The notes under the pieces are model-generated. The model had not been told where the DNA came from and made no database searches. It worked only from the letters and a program-made list of their open reading frames with translations. From Butyrivibrio sp. FCS014 (GTDB lineage Bacteria; Bacillota; Clostridia; Lachnospirales; Lachnospiraceae): a DNA stretch of 64,000 nucleotides. The translations under genes and the position numbers were made by a program. Location of the stretch: positions 1-64,000 of the forward strand of contig NZ_JAHA01000010.1 of assembly GCF_000526935.1 (NCBI RefSeq), read 5' to 3'. Positions 28,739 to 37,898 of the stretch are shown piece by piece. The stretch's first letter is position 1, and every line of letters begins with the position of its first letter.

Positions 28739-30061
28739 TTAGAAGATCCTTCTTACAGCAAGTACTGTTCTGTATCCGGCATCTGAAATCTTAATACCGG
28801 TCTTGGCTGTAGAAGCGTGTACGATCTGTCCGTTTCCGATGTAGATAGCTACGTGACCGGAGTAGCAGACAATGTCACCGGGCTGTGCGTTTGCAAGTCC
28901 GTCAACTGCTGCACCTACAGATCTGTCAGCACCGGAGGAATGAGGAAGGCTAACACCGAAGTTAGCATATACGCTCATAACGAATCCGGAGCAATCGGCA
29001 CCATTTGTAAGTGATGTGCCGCCGTAAACATAAGGATTACCAACGAACTGCTGAGCAAACTGAGCAACTGCGGAACCGATGGAGCTGGTAGCTGTTGTGT
29101 AGGAGCTTGCTGAATTGTAGCTGGATGATCCTGAACTACTCTTGGTACTTGACTTGGCAGCCTTGTTAGCAGCTTCTCTTGCAGCTCTTTCCTTAGCAAG
29201 ACGTGCTTCCTCTTCTGCCTTGGACTCAGCCTTAACGAACTCAGTGGAAAGTGTTACATAATCAAGGGAAACGTATCCGTCACCTTCCTCGATACTAACC
29301 TTAACCCACTCATCGAGCTCTTCCTCAACTACAAGCTGATCCTCTATAGGTACGAGACCGAGAACCTCTGCATCAAGGCTTGGGCCTCCCCTAACTTTAA
29401 GTGTTGTAGTGGTAACTGTTGCGATCCTGGTTCCAACCTGCTTGGCCAGCTCAACCGCGTCATCACCTGTGACACAGTACTCGCCCTTTACATAGCCTTC
29501 AACAGATCCGGACTTGATCTTGTACCAGCCGTTGGTCTCCTCGATGAAGGTACCAACTGACTTGTCATAAAGCTTACCTACTACCTCGCCCTCGTTCTCA
29601 TCAGGGAGATCACGAACGTTTACGTAATCATTAACCTGAGCGATAACAAGAGTCTTGAACATCTCTTCCTCAGACTGCTCTTCCTCGGTAACCTCTGTCT
29701 CCTTGGAAGTATTCCTGATAACAGCACCTGTCGCACTCTGGATATCTGAAAGAATGCTGTTGGTAATAGCTGAAGCTGTAGGTGTTACATCTGTCTTGGT
29801 GTCGGATGCCTCAATGGCCTCTGCCACTGCTGACTTGCTGGTGCTGGCCGCTGCATCAGCGTCCTGCTGCTTGTCATTCTCAACCGACTCCTGAAGATTT
29901 GAAAGTGAAACCTGATTGCTGCCGAGAGCATAGGTGATACCTGCCTGCGGCAGTACACTTGTAACCTTATTAGATGTTGCGTATGAATCTATACTGTAGT
30001 TTGTAAATACTAGTGCAGCTGTCATAGTAAAAGCCGCCAGCCGCATTATTGGTCTTTTCAA
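28739..30061 (-). CDS. Secreted NlpC/P60 peptidoglycan hydrolase with two SH3b domains
   Basis: Predicted cell-wall endopeptidase of about 440 residues. Start chosen as TTG at 30061 (LKRPIMRLAAF) because GGAGG lies 6 bases before it. The signal peptide ends near SYATS. A Ser/Ala/Thr-rich region follows, then two bacterial SH3 domains (YVNVRDLPDENEGEVVGKLY and LKVRGGPSLDAEVLGLV), an Ala/Lys coiled stretch and a Ser-rich linker. The C-terminal NlpC/P60 domain has the Cys in GADCSGFVMSVY, the His in YSGHVAIYIG and the third residue in IVHAST. It probably cleaves peptide stems during growth or separation. It has its own terminator. Confidence 0.92.
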   Translation of the reverse strand: MKRPIMRLAAFTMTAALVFTNYSIDSYATSNKVTSVLPQAGITYALGSNQVSLSNLQESVENDKQQDADAAASTSKSAVAEAIEASDTKTDVTPTASAITNSILSDIQSATGAVIRNTSKETEVTEEEQSEEEMFKTLVIAQVNDYVNVRDLPDENEGEVVGKLYDKSVGTFIEETNGWYKIKSGSVEGYVKGEYCVTGDDAVELAKQVGTRIATVTTTTLKVRGGPSLDAEVLGLVPIEDQLVVEEELDEWVKVSIEEGDGYVSLDYVTLSTEFVKAESKAEEEARLAKERAAREAANKAAKSSTKSSSGSSSYNSASSYTTATSSIGSAVAQFAQQFVGNPYVYGGTSLTNGADCSGFVMSVYANFGVSLPHSSGADRSVGAAVDGLANAQPGDIVCYSGHVAIYIGNGQIVHASTAKTGIKISDAGYRTVLAVRRIF

Positions 30062-30159
30062 AACTAACCTCCGAATAAATGTTACGAATTTGTTACATCT
30101 TTTAAAAATATACGCCACATCTATTCATTTGTCAACTTAATTCTAAATTTTCTATTAAA

Positions 30160-31098
30160 TCACTTCGCTTTTCCGACCATGAAATCCTGAACGGAAGTAA
30201 CTGCGTTAGCGCCGTCAGCTACTGCTGTTACAATCTGGCGAAGCCTCTTAGCCCTTGAATCACCTGCAACAAAGATACCGGGTGCTGATGTAGCTCCGTC
30301 CTCTCCTGCGATTACGTAACCCTTCTCATCGCACTCAACAATATCTGCAAAAAGATCTGTTGAAGGATGGATACCAATGGCAACAAAAATACCGTCGACA
30401 TTAAGGTCAGAAATTTCTTTTGTCTTAACATTTTCAACTTTCAGGTTATTTACCTTATCATCACCCTCGATCTCCTTAAGTACGCTGTCCCAGATAACCT
30501 CAACGTTCTCAAGTCCGAAAAGCTCGTCCTGAAGGATCTTGGTTGCTCTGAGCTCATCTCTTCTGTGGATCAGGTAAACCTTGCTGCAGAATCTTGAAAG
30601 GAAGATAGCATCCTCAACAGCCACATCTCCGCCGCCGTTTACTGCTGTTACCTTGCCTCTGTAGAAGGCACCGTCGCAGGTTGCGCAGTAGGAAACGCCC
30701 TTACCGATGAACTCTTCCTCACCGGGTATCTGGAGCTTGGAGTGGTGAGCGCCTGTGGCAAGGATGATGGTGTGTGTCTCAAACTCGCCGTTATCAGTTG
30801 CTACCTTATAAACAGGAGCCTCCGTGTCAGAGCCCTTTGAAATGCAGGTAACGCCTGTAACTGTTGCATCAACGAACTCAGCGCCGAGCTTGTCAGCGTG
30901 CTCTCTGAATTTCATTGCAAGATCAAATCCGTTAACTCCGGGAATTCCCAGATAGTTGTCAACTTCGTAAGTGTCAATGATCTGACCTCCGCTGACAGGA
31001 TTTTTCTCTATAATAAGCATGTTGAGTCCTGCTCTCTTTGCATATACAGCAGCTGAAAGACCAGCAGGGCCGGAACCGATAATAATAAGATCGTACAT
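30160..31098 (-). CDS. trxB: Thioredoxin-disulfide reductase
   Basis: NADPH-dependent flavoprotein of 312 residues reducing thioredoxin. The N-terminal FAD site is GSGPAGLSAAVYAKRAG, the redox-active centre is SYCATCDGAFY, the NAD(P) site is VNGGGDVAVEDAIFL, and the C-terminal FAD block is GIFVAGDSRAKRLRQIVTAVADGA. The NAD(P) loop reads GGGDVAVED rather than the common GGGxSAxEE and is followed by HRRDELRA, consistent with NADPH. It stands alone with AAGGAGG before the start. Confidence 0.95.
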   Translation of the reverse strand: MYDLIIIGSGPAGLSAAVYAKRAGLNMLIIEKNPVSGGQIIDTYEVDNYLGIPGVNGFDLAMKFREHADKLGAEFVDATVTGVTCISKGSDTEAPVYKVATDNGEFETHTIILATGAHHSKLQIPGEEEFIGKGVSYCATCDGAFYRGKVTAVNGGGDVAVEDAIFLSRFCSKVYLIHRRDELRATKILQDELFGLENVEVIWDSVLKEIEGDDKVNNLKVENVKTKEISDLNVDGIFVAIGIHPSTDLFADIVECDEKGYVIAGEDGATSAPGIFVAGDSRAKRLRQIVTAVADGANAVTSVQDFMVGKAK

Positions 31099-31200
31099 AG
31101 TGTTTATCCTCCTTTAAGAATAATCGTTTGTTAAAAGAACTATGATCAGAATACCACAAATTTTAAAAAATGCAATACATACAATTAAATTTTATACAAT

Positions 31201-31923
31201 TTAAATCCATGCCCCGTCAATCGTGATTATCTGTCCGGTAAGATAGAAGGGTGCTTCCGCCAGTTTAAGCACCATATCAGCCACTTCCCGGGCGTCTCCC
31301 ATCCTTCCCGCGGGAATCTCCTCCTCCAATCCTTTAAGATCCTCGCTTGTAAGGTGCCTCCTGTTCATATCCGTGTCGATCACACCGCAGGAGACCGCAT
31401 TCACCTGCACATTGCTTGGCGCCAGTTCCTTGGCAAGAGCCTTGGTAAAAGCATTGACTCCGCCCTTGGACGCGGAATAGGCAACCTCGCAGGATGCTCC
31501 AACAGACCCCCATACCGATGAGATGTTGATAATGCGGCCGCTTTTTCTTTTGACCATACCCGGAATAGCTCCGGTGCACATATAGAACAGGGAATCCAGG
31601 TTCGTGCCCATGACGCTGTGCCAATCCTCGGCGGTCATGTCGGTGAGAAGCCCCATCCAGGCAATCCCCGCATTGTTAACGAGAATATCCACCTCCGGGA
31701 TCCGGGAAAAGAGCTTTCTCACGGCCTCAGGGTCTGAGACATCGCAGATAAAGGGCGAGCACTTTACGCCGCAGGTTTTTTCAAGTTCCCGGGCAAGGGC
31801 CACCAGCTCTTTTTCGCTCTCCTTACAGGTAATGTAAAGCTCGTCTCCGGCCTCGGCAAAAGAGACAGCTATTGCCCGTCCAATCCCTCTGGACGCGCCG
31901 GTTATAAGTACTTTTCGGTTCAT
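31201..31923 (-). CDS. Short-chain dehydrogenase/reductase, FabG-like
   Basis: Classical SDR of 240 residues. The ATG at 31923 is preceded by AAGAGG; an upstream in-frame start would add an untypical leader. The NAD(P) site is TGASRGIGRAIA, followed by NNAGIAW, the catalytic Ser in NISSVWGSVG and Tyr-Lys in YSASKGG, and a C-terminal YLTGQIITIDGAWI. It is close to 3-oxoacyl-ACP reductase (FabG), but it is not beside other fatty acid genes, so it may be a paralogue with another substrate. Confidence 0.85.
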   Translation of the reverse strand: MNRKVLITGASRGIGRAIAVSFAEAGDELYITCKESEKELVALARELEKTCGVKCSPFICDVSDPEAVRKLFSRIPEVDILVNNAGIAWMGLLTDMTAEDWHSVMGTNLDSLFYMCTGAIPGMVKRKSGRIINISSVWGSVGASCEVAYSASKGGVNAFTKALAKELAPSNVQVNAVSCGVIDTDMNRRHLTSEDLKGLEEEIPAGRMGDAREVADMVLKLAEAPFYLTGQIITIDGAWI

Positions 31924-31956
31924 TTCGATACCTCTTTTTACTATTATAAAAAGAAA

Positions 31957-31981
31957 CGCCGAAGGCATTATGCCCCCGGCG
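31957..31981 (-). terminator. Terminator of the cheX-like/cheY pair
   Basis: On the minus strand CGCCGGGGGCAT and ATGCCTTCGGCG pair imperfectly and are followed by TTTCTTTTTAT. It lies 37 bases after the cheY stop. Confidence 0.7.
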
Positions 31982-32017
31982 AAATTATATCAGATAATAT
32001 GCCTTGCAGGTACATCT

Positions 32018-32371
32018 TCAGCACTTGGCTAAAGCCTCGAGGACAGTTTCTTCTACGAAGGGCTTGGCCACAAATTCACAGGCGCCAAGCTTTACGGCCT
32101 CCATCATCTTGTCTTTCTGGCCGGCGGCGGTGACCATCACCACCTTAGCGTCAGGGAACTGCTCGCGGATCCTTCGAAGGGCTTCGATGCCGTCCATCTC
32201 GGGCATAGTGATGTCCATGGTGACAATGTCGGGCATGAGCTTGGGATACATCTCTACAGCCTCTTTGCCGTTTATTGCTTCGCCTTTTATACTGTAACCT
32301 GCTCTGTTCAGGATATCTGTGAGGATCCTTCTGGAAGTTCTGGAATCGTCAACTATCAGTACGCTCTTCAT
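32018..32371 (-). CDS. Single-domain response regulator, CheY type
   Basis: 117-residue stand-alone REC domain. Acidic pair in VDDSRTSRR, phospho-acceptor Asp in PDIVTMDITMPEMDG, Thr in VMVTAAGQ and Lys in FVAKPFVEE. It has no output domain. The sequence is close to CheY from Gram-positive chemotaxis systems. Only 2 bases separate it from the upstream CheX-like gene, so the two are co-translated and probably form a phosphorylation/dephosphorylation pair. No flagellar or other chemotaxis genes are in the window. Confidence 0.9.
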   Translation of the reverse strand: MKSVLIVDDSRTSRRILTDILNRAGYSIKGEAINGKEAVEMYPKLMPDIVTMDITMPEMDGIEALRRIREQFPDAKVVMVTAAGQKDKMMEAVKLGACEFVAKPFVEETVLEALAKC

Positions 32372-32373
32372 AT

Positions 32374-33279
32374 CTATGCCTCCGATGCTTTCATGCCAAG
32401 AGAAATATCTTTTGAAACAGCGATAATATATTTAGCCTCTCCGCCGTGGGTGTAGACAGGCAGAACCATCATCTCGTCACAGCTGACTTCAGTGAAGGAA
32501 ACCGTGAATTCAGGGGGCTCCAGCTCAATCTTCACGTCATTTTTGCTCATCTCGCTGGCGTAAAGTCCGTTGATACAGTTAATAACCTCGCAGACAGCAT
32601 CCAGTGCGTCTTCCCTGGTCTCGATGAATTCTTCCTTGGTGTAGGCGATGGCCATTTTCCGAAGGTCCTCATACTTGCCGGAGATGGCAATGGTGGCGTT
32701 TCTGTCACCGTGGAACTTCTGATAGCCGATAACCTCGTCCTTGATCCTCCCTACCGTATAAGCCTGTCCCAGGCACAGATGGTTGTCCATGAGGCGGTAC
32801 AGGTTCTTGATACCCATGATAAACATTTCTCTGTAGGAAGGATTTGAAGTGTTCAGGAAAATGGGAACAGCCTGCTCTATATCTCCCGTCTTGAGGGCAG
32901 ACATATCGCTCTCGGTGAAGCCGTGATTCTTCTGGAATTCCTCTTCAACGGATTTAAGCTGCTCCATGGTAAGATAACCCTTGTCCACAACGGCCTGGAG
33001 AAAAGCAAGGTACGTATTGCCCTGCAGCTCCAACAACCTTCCGACCTGAGCCTGAGAAAGGTATCCCTTCTCGATGGCGATATCGCCGAAACGTTTGTCC
33101 ATGGACTGCTGAAGCATGTTGACCTGCTCCGCCTGAGCTATGGTCATGAGCTTCTCAGCCACGGCGATAACCCCCAGCTTGGCACGGTTGAATTCCTGTT
33201 CTTTATATGCCTCGAGAAGCTGGGATTTGGTGAGCATTCCCCGCTCCACGAGATAATATCCGATCAGTCTGTCTAACAT
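32374..33279 (-). CDS. CheX-like phosphatase domain protein with an N-terminal MshEN/GspE-like region
   Basis: 301 residues. The N-terminal half (about 1-130) has helical repeats such as LIGYYLVERGMLTKSQLLEAY, IAIEKGYLSQAQVGRLLEL and VDKGYLTMEQLKSVEEEF, resembling the N-terminal domain of GspE/PilB-type proteins, some of which bind c-di-GMP. The C-terminal half resembles CheC/CheX: DAVCEVINCING matches the DxxxExxNxxxG catalytic motif of these CheY phosphatases. Its direct coupling to cheY supports that role. The N-terminal assignment is tentative. Confidence 0.7.
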   Translation of the reverse strand: MLDRLIGYYLVERGMLTKSQLLEAYKEQEFNRAKLGVIAVAEKLMTIAQAEQVNMLQQSMDKRFGDIAIEKGYLSQAQVGRLLELQGNTYLAFLQAVVDKGYLTMEQLKSVEEEFQKNHGFTESDMSALKTGDIEQAVPIFLNTSNPSYREMFIMGIKNLYRLMDNHLCLGQAYTVGRIKDEVIGYQKFHGDRNATIAISGKYEDLRKMAIAYTKEEFIETREDALDAVCEVINCINGLYASEMSKNDVKIELEPPEFTVSFTEVSCDEMMVLPVYTHGGEAKYIIAVSKDISLGMKASEA

Positions 33280-33378
33280 CCGTCGCTCCTTTTTATAAGC
33301 GCAAAAAACAAGGGTGCTACTTCAATTCTAGACTAATATACGTTCATTAACAAGCAATTTATAGTTTTATAAGATTTG

Positions 33379-34944
33379 TTACTTGTCGCTGTTAAGGTCA
33401 GACATAGCCTGCTTTAAGGCCTGCTGAACTGCGTCATCTGCTGCCGGTCCCACGGGCTTTGCAGGGGCCTTTTTGGCTGTTGCTGCAGCTGCCTTCTGAA
33501 GGTCGTTCTCAAGTGCCGCGATCCTCTCCTTGGTAATAACAAGGCCGTGGCCCTGAGGATTGATCCTTACGCCGTCTTTGTCCATGGCGAACTTAACGAT
33601 ATCCCTGTAGCTGAAGATACCTACGTTCCAAACGCCGGCTTCCCTGCCAAGCTTACTGAACTCAAAGCCGTCAGTGTATATAGGAAGGAACTGCTTGTCA
33701 TCTTTGGTCTTCATTACAAGGAACCTGATCTTGGTGTCCTTGGTGAACTTGAGCTGTCCGTTCTCTCCCATCTCTGCAGGCCCCTCATGCTGCATGGGCA
33801 CCATGAACTTGGCATTGCGAAGAAGTGAAAGCATTCTCAGCTCTTTTGCCTTGAGAACTTCGGGACGCTTCTCGTACTTAACCGGCCACTTGAGCTCCTC
33901 TAAGAAATCAAGCATCGCAAAGTTGAGCTCCGGGTTTTTGGGGCTCTTGTCATTGTCGGCGCGGCCCCACTCCATGGGTGAAGGCATGATCTCTTTTCTC
34001 TTGATGCGGGCTCTGTAAGCGCCGTTGTCGACGATCAGGTTCTCGATTCCCACATAATAGAGGAAATCGTAGAAATTCTTCTTGTTAGGGTCGTTGCCCT
34101 CAACTTCTATCGGGCACTCACGGGCGGTGAGCTTTCTGAACTGGGCCTCAAAGATGCCTGCAACCTTCTCCGCCAGCTCTTTTTCAAAATATACATTGGC
34201 AAAACCGTTGTCGATGAAAGGATAGCCGGTGGTGTTATCGTAAAGCACGAACAGGCTCTTGGCGTTCCTGAGTCTGTCGATGAGTTCGTTGTAAACCTTG
34301 CGGTGGTTGGCCTTGAACTCGGGCAGCGGAGACTTTCTGTTGAAAACCTCCATGGTTGTAAGAAGGAACAAAAGCTCCTGTCCTGAGAGGAACTTCAGCG
34401 TGTCGGGGGAGAGGTCCTCGTCGAATACCATCTCGCCGATCTCGTCCTTGCGCTCAGGGGACACGGTCTCCTCGATCACGTCGTTCTCGTGGTCCTTGAC
34501 GTTGACGGGGTTGATACGCTGAATCACAGGCCACTCAAGGTCTGCGTAAGGATCCTGGTCTCCGTCTTCCGCTGCTGCGCTGCCGGCGCTGTTCTTGCGG
34601 CCGGGCATCTCATGGTCCTGAACCTCGCGAAAATCATGAATATCCGCGCTCTCATCATTCCGGTCAAAAGAGCCATCACTATCCGGCTCATTGTTGTAGT
34701 CGTGAGTTTCTTCCTCGCGGAAATCGTGGTGCTGCTTCTTGCGGCGGGGTTCGCGGTCATCACGCTCTTTGCGGTTGTCGCGGTCGTCGCGTTCTTTGCT
34801 GCCGTGGTCTTTTCCGGTGCGCTCATCGCGGTCATCGTCGCGCTCGTCGTCGCGGCGGGGCTTCTTGCGGCGGGCCTTCTGCTCCTGCAGCTCCTCCTCG
34901 TTTACGTCTTTTTTCTTTTTGCTGAATCTGTCAAATAATCCCAT
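33379..34944 (-). CDS. SseB-domain protein with a highly charged N-terminal region
   Basis: About 521 residues. The ATG at 34944 (MGLFDRFSKKKKD) is preferred; a TTG further upstream is possible. Residues about 8-140 are very rich in Arg, Asp, Glu and Lys with repeats such as RDDERDDDRDER, and are likely disordered. The rest contains two related regions: a middle part (LSGQELLFLLTTMEVF, YNELIDRLRNAKSLFVLYD) and a C-terminal SseB-like domain (LRMLSLLRNAKFMVPM, LPIYTDGFEF, RINPQGHGLVITKERIAALE). SseB-like domains occur in many Gram-positive proteins of unclear function. No signal peptide or membrane segment is seen. Confidence 0.7.
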   Translation of the reverse strand: MGLFDRFSKKKKDVNEEELQEQKARRKKPRRDDERDDDRDERTGKDHGSKERDDRDNRKERDDREPRRKKQHHDFREEETHDYNNEPDSDGSFDRNDESADIHDFREVQDHEMPGRKNSAGSAAAEDGDQDPYADLEWPVIQRINPVNVKDHENDVIEETVSPERKDEIGEMVFDEDLSPDTLKFLSGQELLFLLTTMEVFNRKSPLPEFKANHRKVYNELIDRLRNAKSLFVLYDNTTGYPFIDNGFANVYFEKELAEKVAGIFEAQFRKLTARECPIEVEGNDPNKKNFYDFLYYVGIENLIVDNGAYRARIKRKEIMPSPMEWGRADNDKSPKNPELNFAMLDFLEELKWPVKYEKRPEVLKAKELRMLSLLRNAKFMVPMQHEGPAEMGENGQLKFTKDTKIRFLVMKTKDDKQFLPIYTDGFEFSKLGREAGVWNVGIFSYRDIVKFAMDKDGVRINPQGHGLVITKERIAALENDLQKAAAATAKKAPAKPVGPAADDAVQQALKQAMSDLNSDK

Positions 34945-35057
34945 TAAAAAATAATCCTCCAAAAAAACTGTGTATGGGTGGTGCTTGTGGCACGGGCCTT
35001 TACGGTGCTTAGCGGCCGCGATGCGGCGTGTGGGGTGCTAAACCGGCCTGCGCTCTT

Positions 35058-36425
35058 TTACTCGTTGTAGAAAACTTCCGACACTTTTGCCAGGTACTCA
35101 GGATCCTTGCTGCCTGCGGATTCATAGGGTGAATGCATAGCCAGCTGGGCAAGTCCGATATCCACAGTGCTCACTGAAACCTGAGCTGTTGAAATATTGC
35201 CGAGGGTTGAGCCGCCTGCCATATCGGAACGGTTCACAAAGGTCTGATAAGGAACTCCGGCCTTCTCGCAAAGGAGTTTGAACCTGGCAGCCGAAACAGC
35301 ATCGGTTGTATATTTCTGATTGCCATTGTACTTTATCACAATTCCCTTATTCATAACAGGCCTGTTTACAGGATCTGCTTTGTCGGGATGATTGGGGTGC
35401 ACGGCGTGGGCATTGTCGGCAGAGATCATGAAGCTGTTTGCAATTGCAGTGTAATACTGCTCCTCTGTTCTGCCAAGGCCGGCGTTGATACGCCTCAATG
35501 TATCCTTAAGGAAAGTGGAGTCTGCGCCCTGCTTGGTGCCGCTTCCGACTTCCTCATTATCAAAAACGCAGTGGACGGCCACATTCTCTTTTGCCGAGGA
35601 ATTAAGAAAGCCCTCGAAGCTGGTGTAGACGCACTCCTGGTCATCGAGCCTTGCGCTGGAGATGAACTCCTCGCGGCTGCCCCAGAAAGTGGGCTTCACC
35701 CTGCCGTAAAGGAACAGGTCGTGACCAAGAATGTCACCGGGTTTCACGCCGGCGGCCTGAGCTACCAGGTCAAAAAACATAGCTTCGGAATCAGCGTCTC
35801 CGAAAACCGGAAGCATGTCAGCCTGGGCGTTGTACTTGTAGCCGTCGTTGGCCTCGCGGTTCATGTGGATGGCAAGGGCCGGGAGCATCAGAAGATCTCT
35901 GTCGATGTTGACGAGCTTTGTTGTGAGCCTGCCCTTATCGCTTATAACTACGCGGCCTGCTACGGACAGCGGTCTGTCGAACCACTGGGCGCACAGCATT
36001 CCGCCGTACTTCTCAACGTTTAGTTTGATATAGGCGCCGGCGGCCTCCATCTCGGGATTCTCCTTGATCTTGAAGCTGGGAGAATCGCTGTGGCTGGCGA
36101 TCATGTTAAAGCCGGCAAAGTCAGCCTTGGGAATCCTGAAGGAAATGATGGACGAATCGTTTCGTGTTACGAAGTAGTCGCCCGGGGTTAGAGACCACTC
36201 TTTTCCCTCAGAAAGCTCAGTAAAGCCGGCCGCTGTGAGCTGCTTCTTAAGATTGTCCACCACGTGGAAGCAGGTGGGGGACGCGTCTATGAAGTCCAGC
36301 ATACGGCGGACCGTAGAATCGTAGGTTGATTTGGGCCTGCGAGCCGATGATGTTGCAGGTTTATCGGCGGTCTTGGGACGACGGGCCGATGATGTTGCGG
36401 GTTTATCTTCGGATTTTCTTGGCAT
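35058..36425 (-). CDS. M18 family aminopeptidase (aspartyl aminopeptidase type)
   Basis: Zinc metallopeptidase of 455 residues, removing N-terminal residues from peptides in the cytoplasm. Metal and catalytic blocks: ASHSDSPSFKIKENPE, SARLDDQECVY, FDNEEVGSGTKQGADS, SADNAHAVHPNHPDK and RSDMAGGSTLGNI. The body begins at about residue 34 (STYDSTVRRMLDFIDASPTCFHVV). Before it lie two copies of KPATSSARRPK, an unusual N-terminal tandem extension. The start ATG follows GAGGTACCAAT. Confidence 0.9.
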   Translation of the reverse strand: MPRKSEDKPATSSARRPKTADKPATSSARRPKSTYDSTVRRMLDFIDASPTCFHVVDNLKKQLTAAGFTELSEGKEWSLTPGDYFVTRNDSSIISFRIPKADFAGFNMIASHSDSPSFKIKENPEMEAAGAYIKLNVEKYGGMLCAQWFDRPLSVAGRVVISDKGRLTTKLVNIDRDLLMLPALAIHMNREANDGYKYNAQADMLPVFGDADSEAMFFDLVAQAAGVKPGDILGHDLFLYGRVKPTFWGSREEFISSARLDDQECVYTSFEGFLNSSAKENVAVHCVFDNEEVGSGTKQGADSTFLKDTLRRINAGLGRTEEQYYTAIANSFMISADNAHAVHPNHPDKADPVNRPVMNKGIVIKYNGNQKYTTDAVSAARFKLLCEKAGVPYQTFVNRSDMAGGSTLGNISTAQVSVSTVDIGLAQLAMHSPYESAGSKDPEYLAKVSEVFYNE

Positions 36426-36563
36426 ATTGGTACCTCGTTTGTGTGCTGATTTATGTTCTGTAAAGCCGGCGTAAAATGCGCCGGGAATCTCGTCTTTGTG
36501 ACAAAAACAAGTATAGCATAAAATCAGGAAAACCGTTGCTAAAAATGCGGTGGTATGTTATTA

Positions 36564-36577
36564 TGTAAGCGCTTACA
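36564..36577. promoter_or_regulatory. cre-like palindrome upstream of the GH105 gene
   Basis: TGTAAGCGCTTACA is a perfect palindrome (extended by A and T to 16 bases) and matches the cre consensus at all positions. It lies 54 bases before the ATG. Only one base distinguishes it from the site upstream of the giant pectinase. Confidence 0.7.
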
Positions 36578-36630
36578 TTTTGAAGATTATTTGTGGTTTT
36601 TATCTTTTTTATGAGCAAGGAGAATTGGGG

Positions 36631-37773
36631 ATGACAAGAGAAGAAACTTTTAAGATGCTGGGTGAATATGTGGACTTTCTGCTGGATAAATCCGATGCGG
36701 AGCACCCTTACTGGAATATCGAGAATATCAGGGCCGGGAAGCCCAACAAATGGAACTATATCGACGGATGCATGATCACCAGCGTGCTGTCACTGTATGA
36801 GATGACCGGGGATAAGAAATACCTGGATTTTGCGGACAGTTTTGTTGGCTGGTTTGTTCAGGAGGACGGCTCCATCAAGACCTACAGCGCCGAGGAGTAC
36901 AACCTGGACAACGTCAATCCCTCCAAGAATCTCTTTAAGCTCTATGATCTGACCGGCAAGGAGAAATACAGAAAGGCCATGGACACCGTGCGGCTGCAGC
37001 TGGCCACAATGCCCAGGACCAAGGCCGGCAACTACTGGCACAAGAACATTTACCCCTGGCAGGTTTGGCTGGACGGCATGTATATGGCGCAGCCTTTCTA
37101 TATGGAATACGAAAAGCGCTACAACAAGATGCAGGGGTGCCTGGATTCTTTCAAGCAGTTCAAGAACGTTGAGGCGCTGATGAAGGATCCCAAGACCGGG
37201 CTCTACTATCACGGCTACGACGAGAGCCGCGAGATGTACTGGGCTGATCCCGAGACCGGCTGCAGCCCGAATTTCTGGCTCAGGGCTCTTGGCTGGTTTA
37301 CCGTTGCTTTGGTTGATACAGCAGAGGCCATGGACGAGTCCATGTACTACGAGCTTCGCTATCTTCAGACAATGCTCAAGAATCTGGCTGACGCGCTTCT
37401 GCCCTACCAGGATGAGAGCGGAATGTTCTATCAGGTTGTAGACCGCCCGGATGCTGAAGGGAACTACCTGGAGACTTCAGGTACAGCGCTGATCGCCTAT
37501 GGACTTCTTAAAGGTGTTCGTCTTGGATATCTGCCACAGCGCTTTGAGGCTGTGGCTGAGAAGGCCTTTGACGGAATCACATCCAAGTACCTCTCCCGCA
37601 ACGAGGACGGCTCGCCCAAGCTTGGCGGCATCTGTCTTGTGGCAGGCCTTGGCGGCGCTCAGCACAGGGACGGATCTTTGGAGTATTACTTCTCCGAGCC
37701 CGTGGTGGAGAATGAGGCTAAGGGCGTTGCGCCGCTGATACTGGCTTATACTGAGCTGCTGCGGAGGCAGTGA
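36631..37773 (+). CDS. GH105 unsaturated rhamnogalacturonyl (or glucuronyl) hydrolase
   Basis: About 380 residues, (alpha/alpha)6-barrel enzyme of the YteR/YesR family that releases the 4,5-unsaturated uronic acid left by pectin lyases. The ATG at 36631 is chosen for AGGAG 8 bases upstream; an earlier ATG gives an untypical hydrophobic leader. The sequence shows WNYIDGCMITSVLSLYEMTGD, PWQVWLDGMYMAQPFYMEYEK with the probable catalytic Asp, NFWLRALGWFTVALVDT, and the C-terminal GGICLVAGLGG and EYYFSEPVVENEAKGVAPLILAY. No signal peptide, so it acts in the cytoplasm on imported fragments. Preceded by a cre-like site. Confidence 0.93.
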   Translation: MTREETFKMLGEYVDFLLDKSDAEHPYWNIENIRAGKPNKWNYIDGCMITSVLSLYEMTGDKKYLDFADSFVGWFVQEDGSIKTYSAEEYNLDNVNPSKNLFKLYDLTGKEKYRKAMDTVRLQLATMPRTKAGNYWHKNIYPWQVWLDGMYMAQPFYMEYEKRYNKMQGCLDSFKQFKNVEALMKDPKTGLYYHGYDESREMYWADPETGCSPNFWLRALGWFTVALVDTAEAMDESMYYELRYLQTMLKNLADALLPYQDESGMFYQVVDRPDAEGNYLETSGTALIAYGLLKGVRLGYLPQRFEAVAEKAFDGITSKYLSRNEDGSPKLGGICLVAGLGGAQHRDGSLEYYFSEPVVENEAKGVAPLILAYTELLRRQ

Positions 37774-37869
37774 TGGACGGACGTTCCGGGCATGATGCAT
37801 ACGGGGATGTTTGGAGTTGGTGCATAGGCAGTGATGAGCCGAACTATATTGAGAAAATTGAATTGTTAC

Positions 37870-37898
37870 GCGCCGGATGTGCCGGCGCTTTCTTTTTT
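37870..37898 (+). terminator. Terminator of the GH105 gene
   Basis: GCGCCGG pairs with CCGGCGC around ATGTG and is followed by TTTCTTTTTTGGG. Confidence 0.9.
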
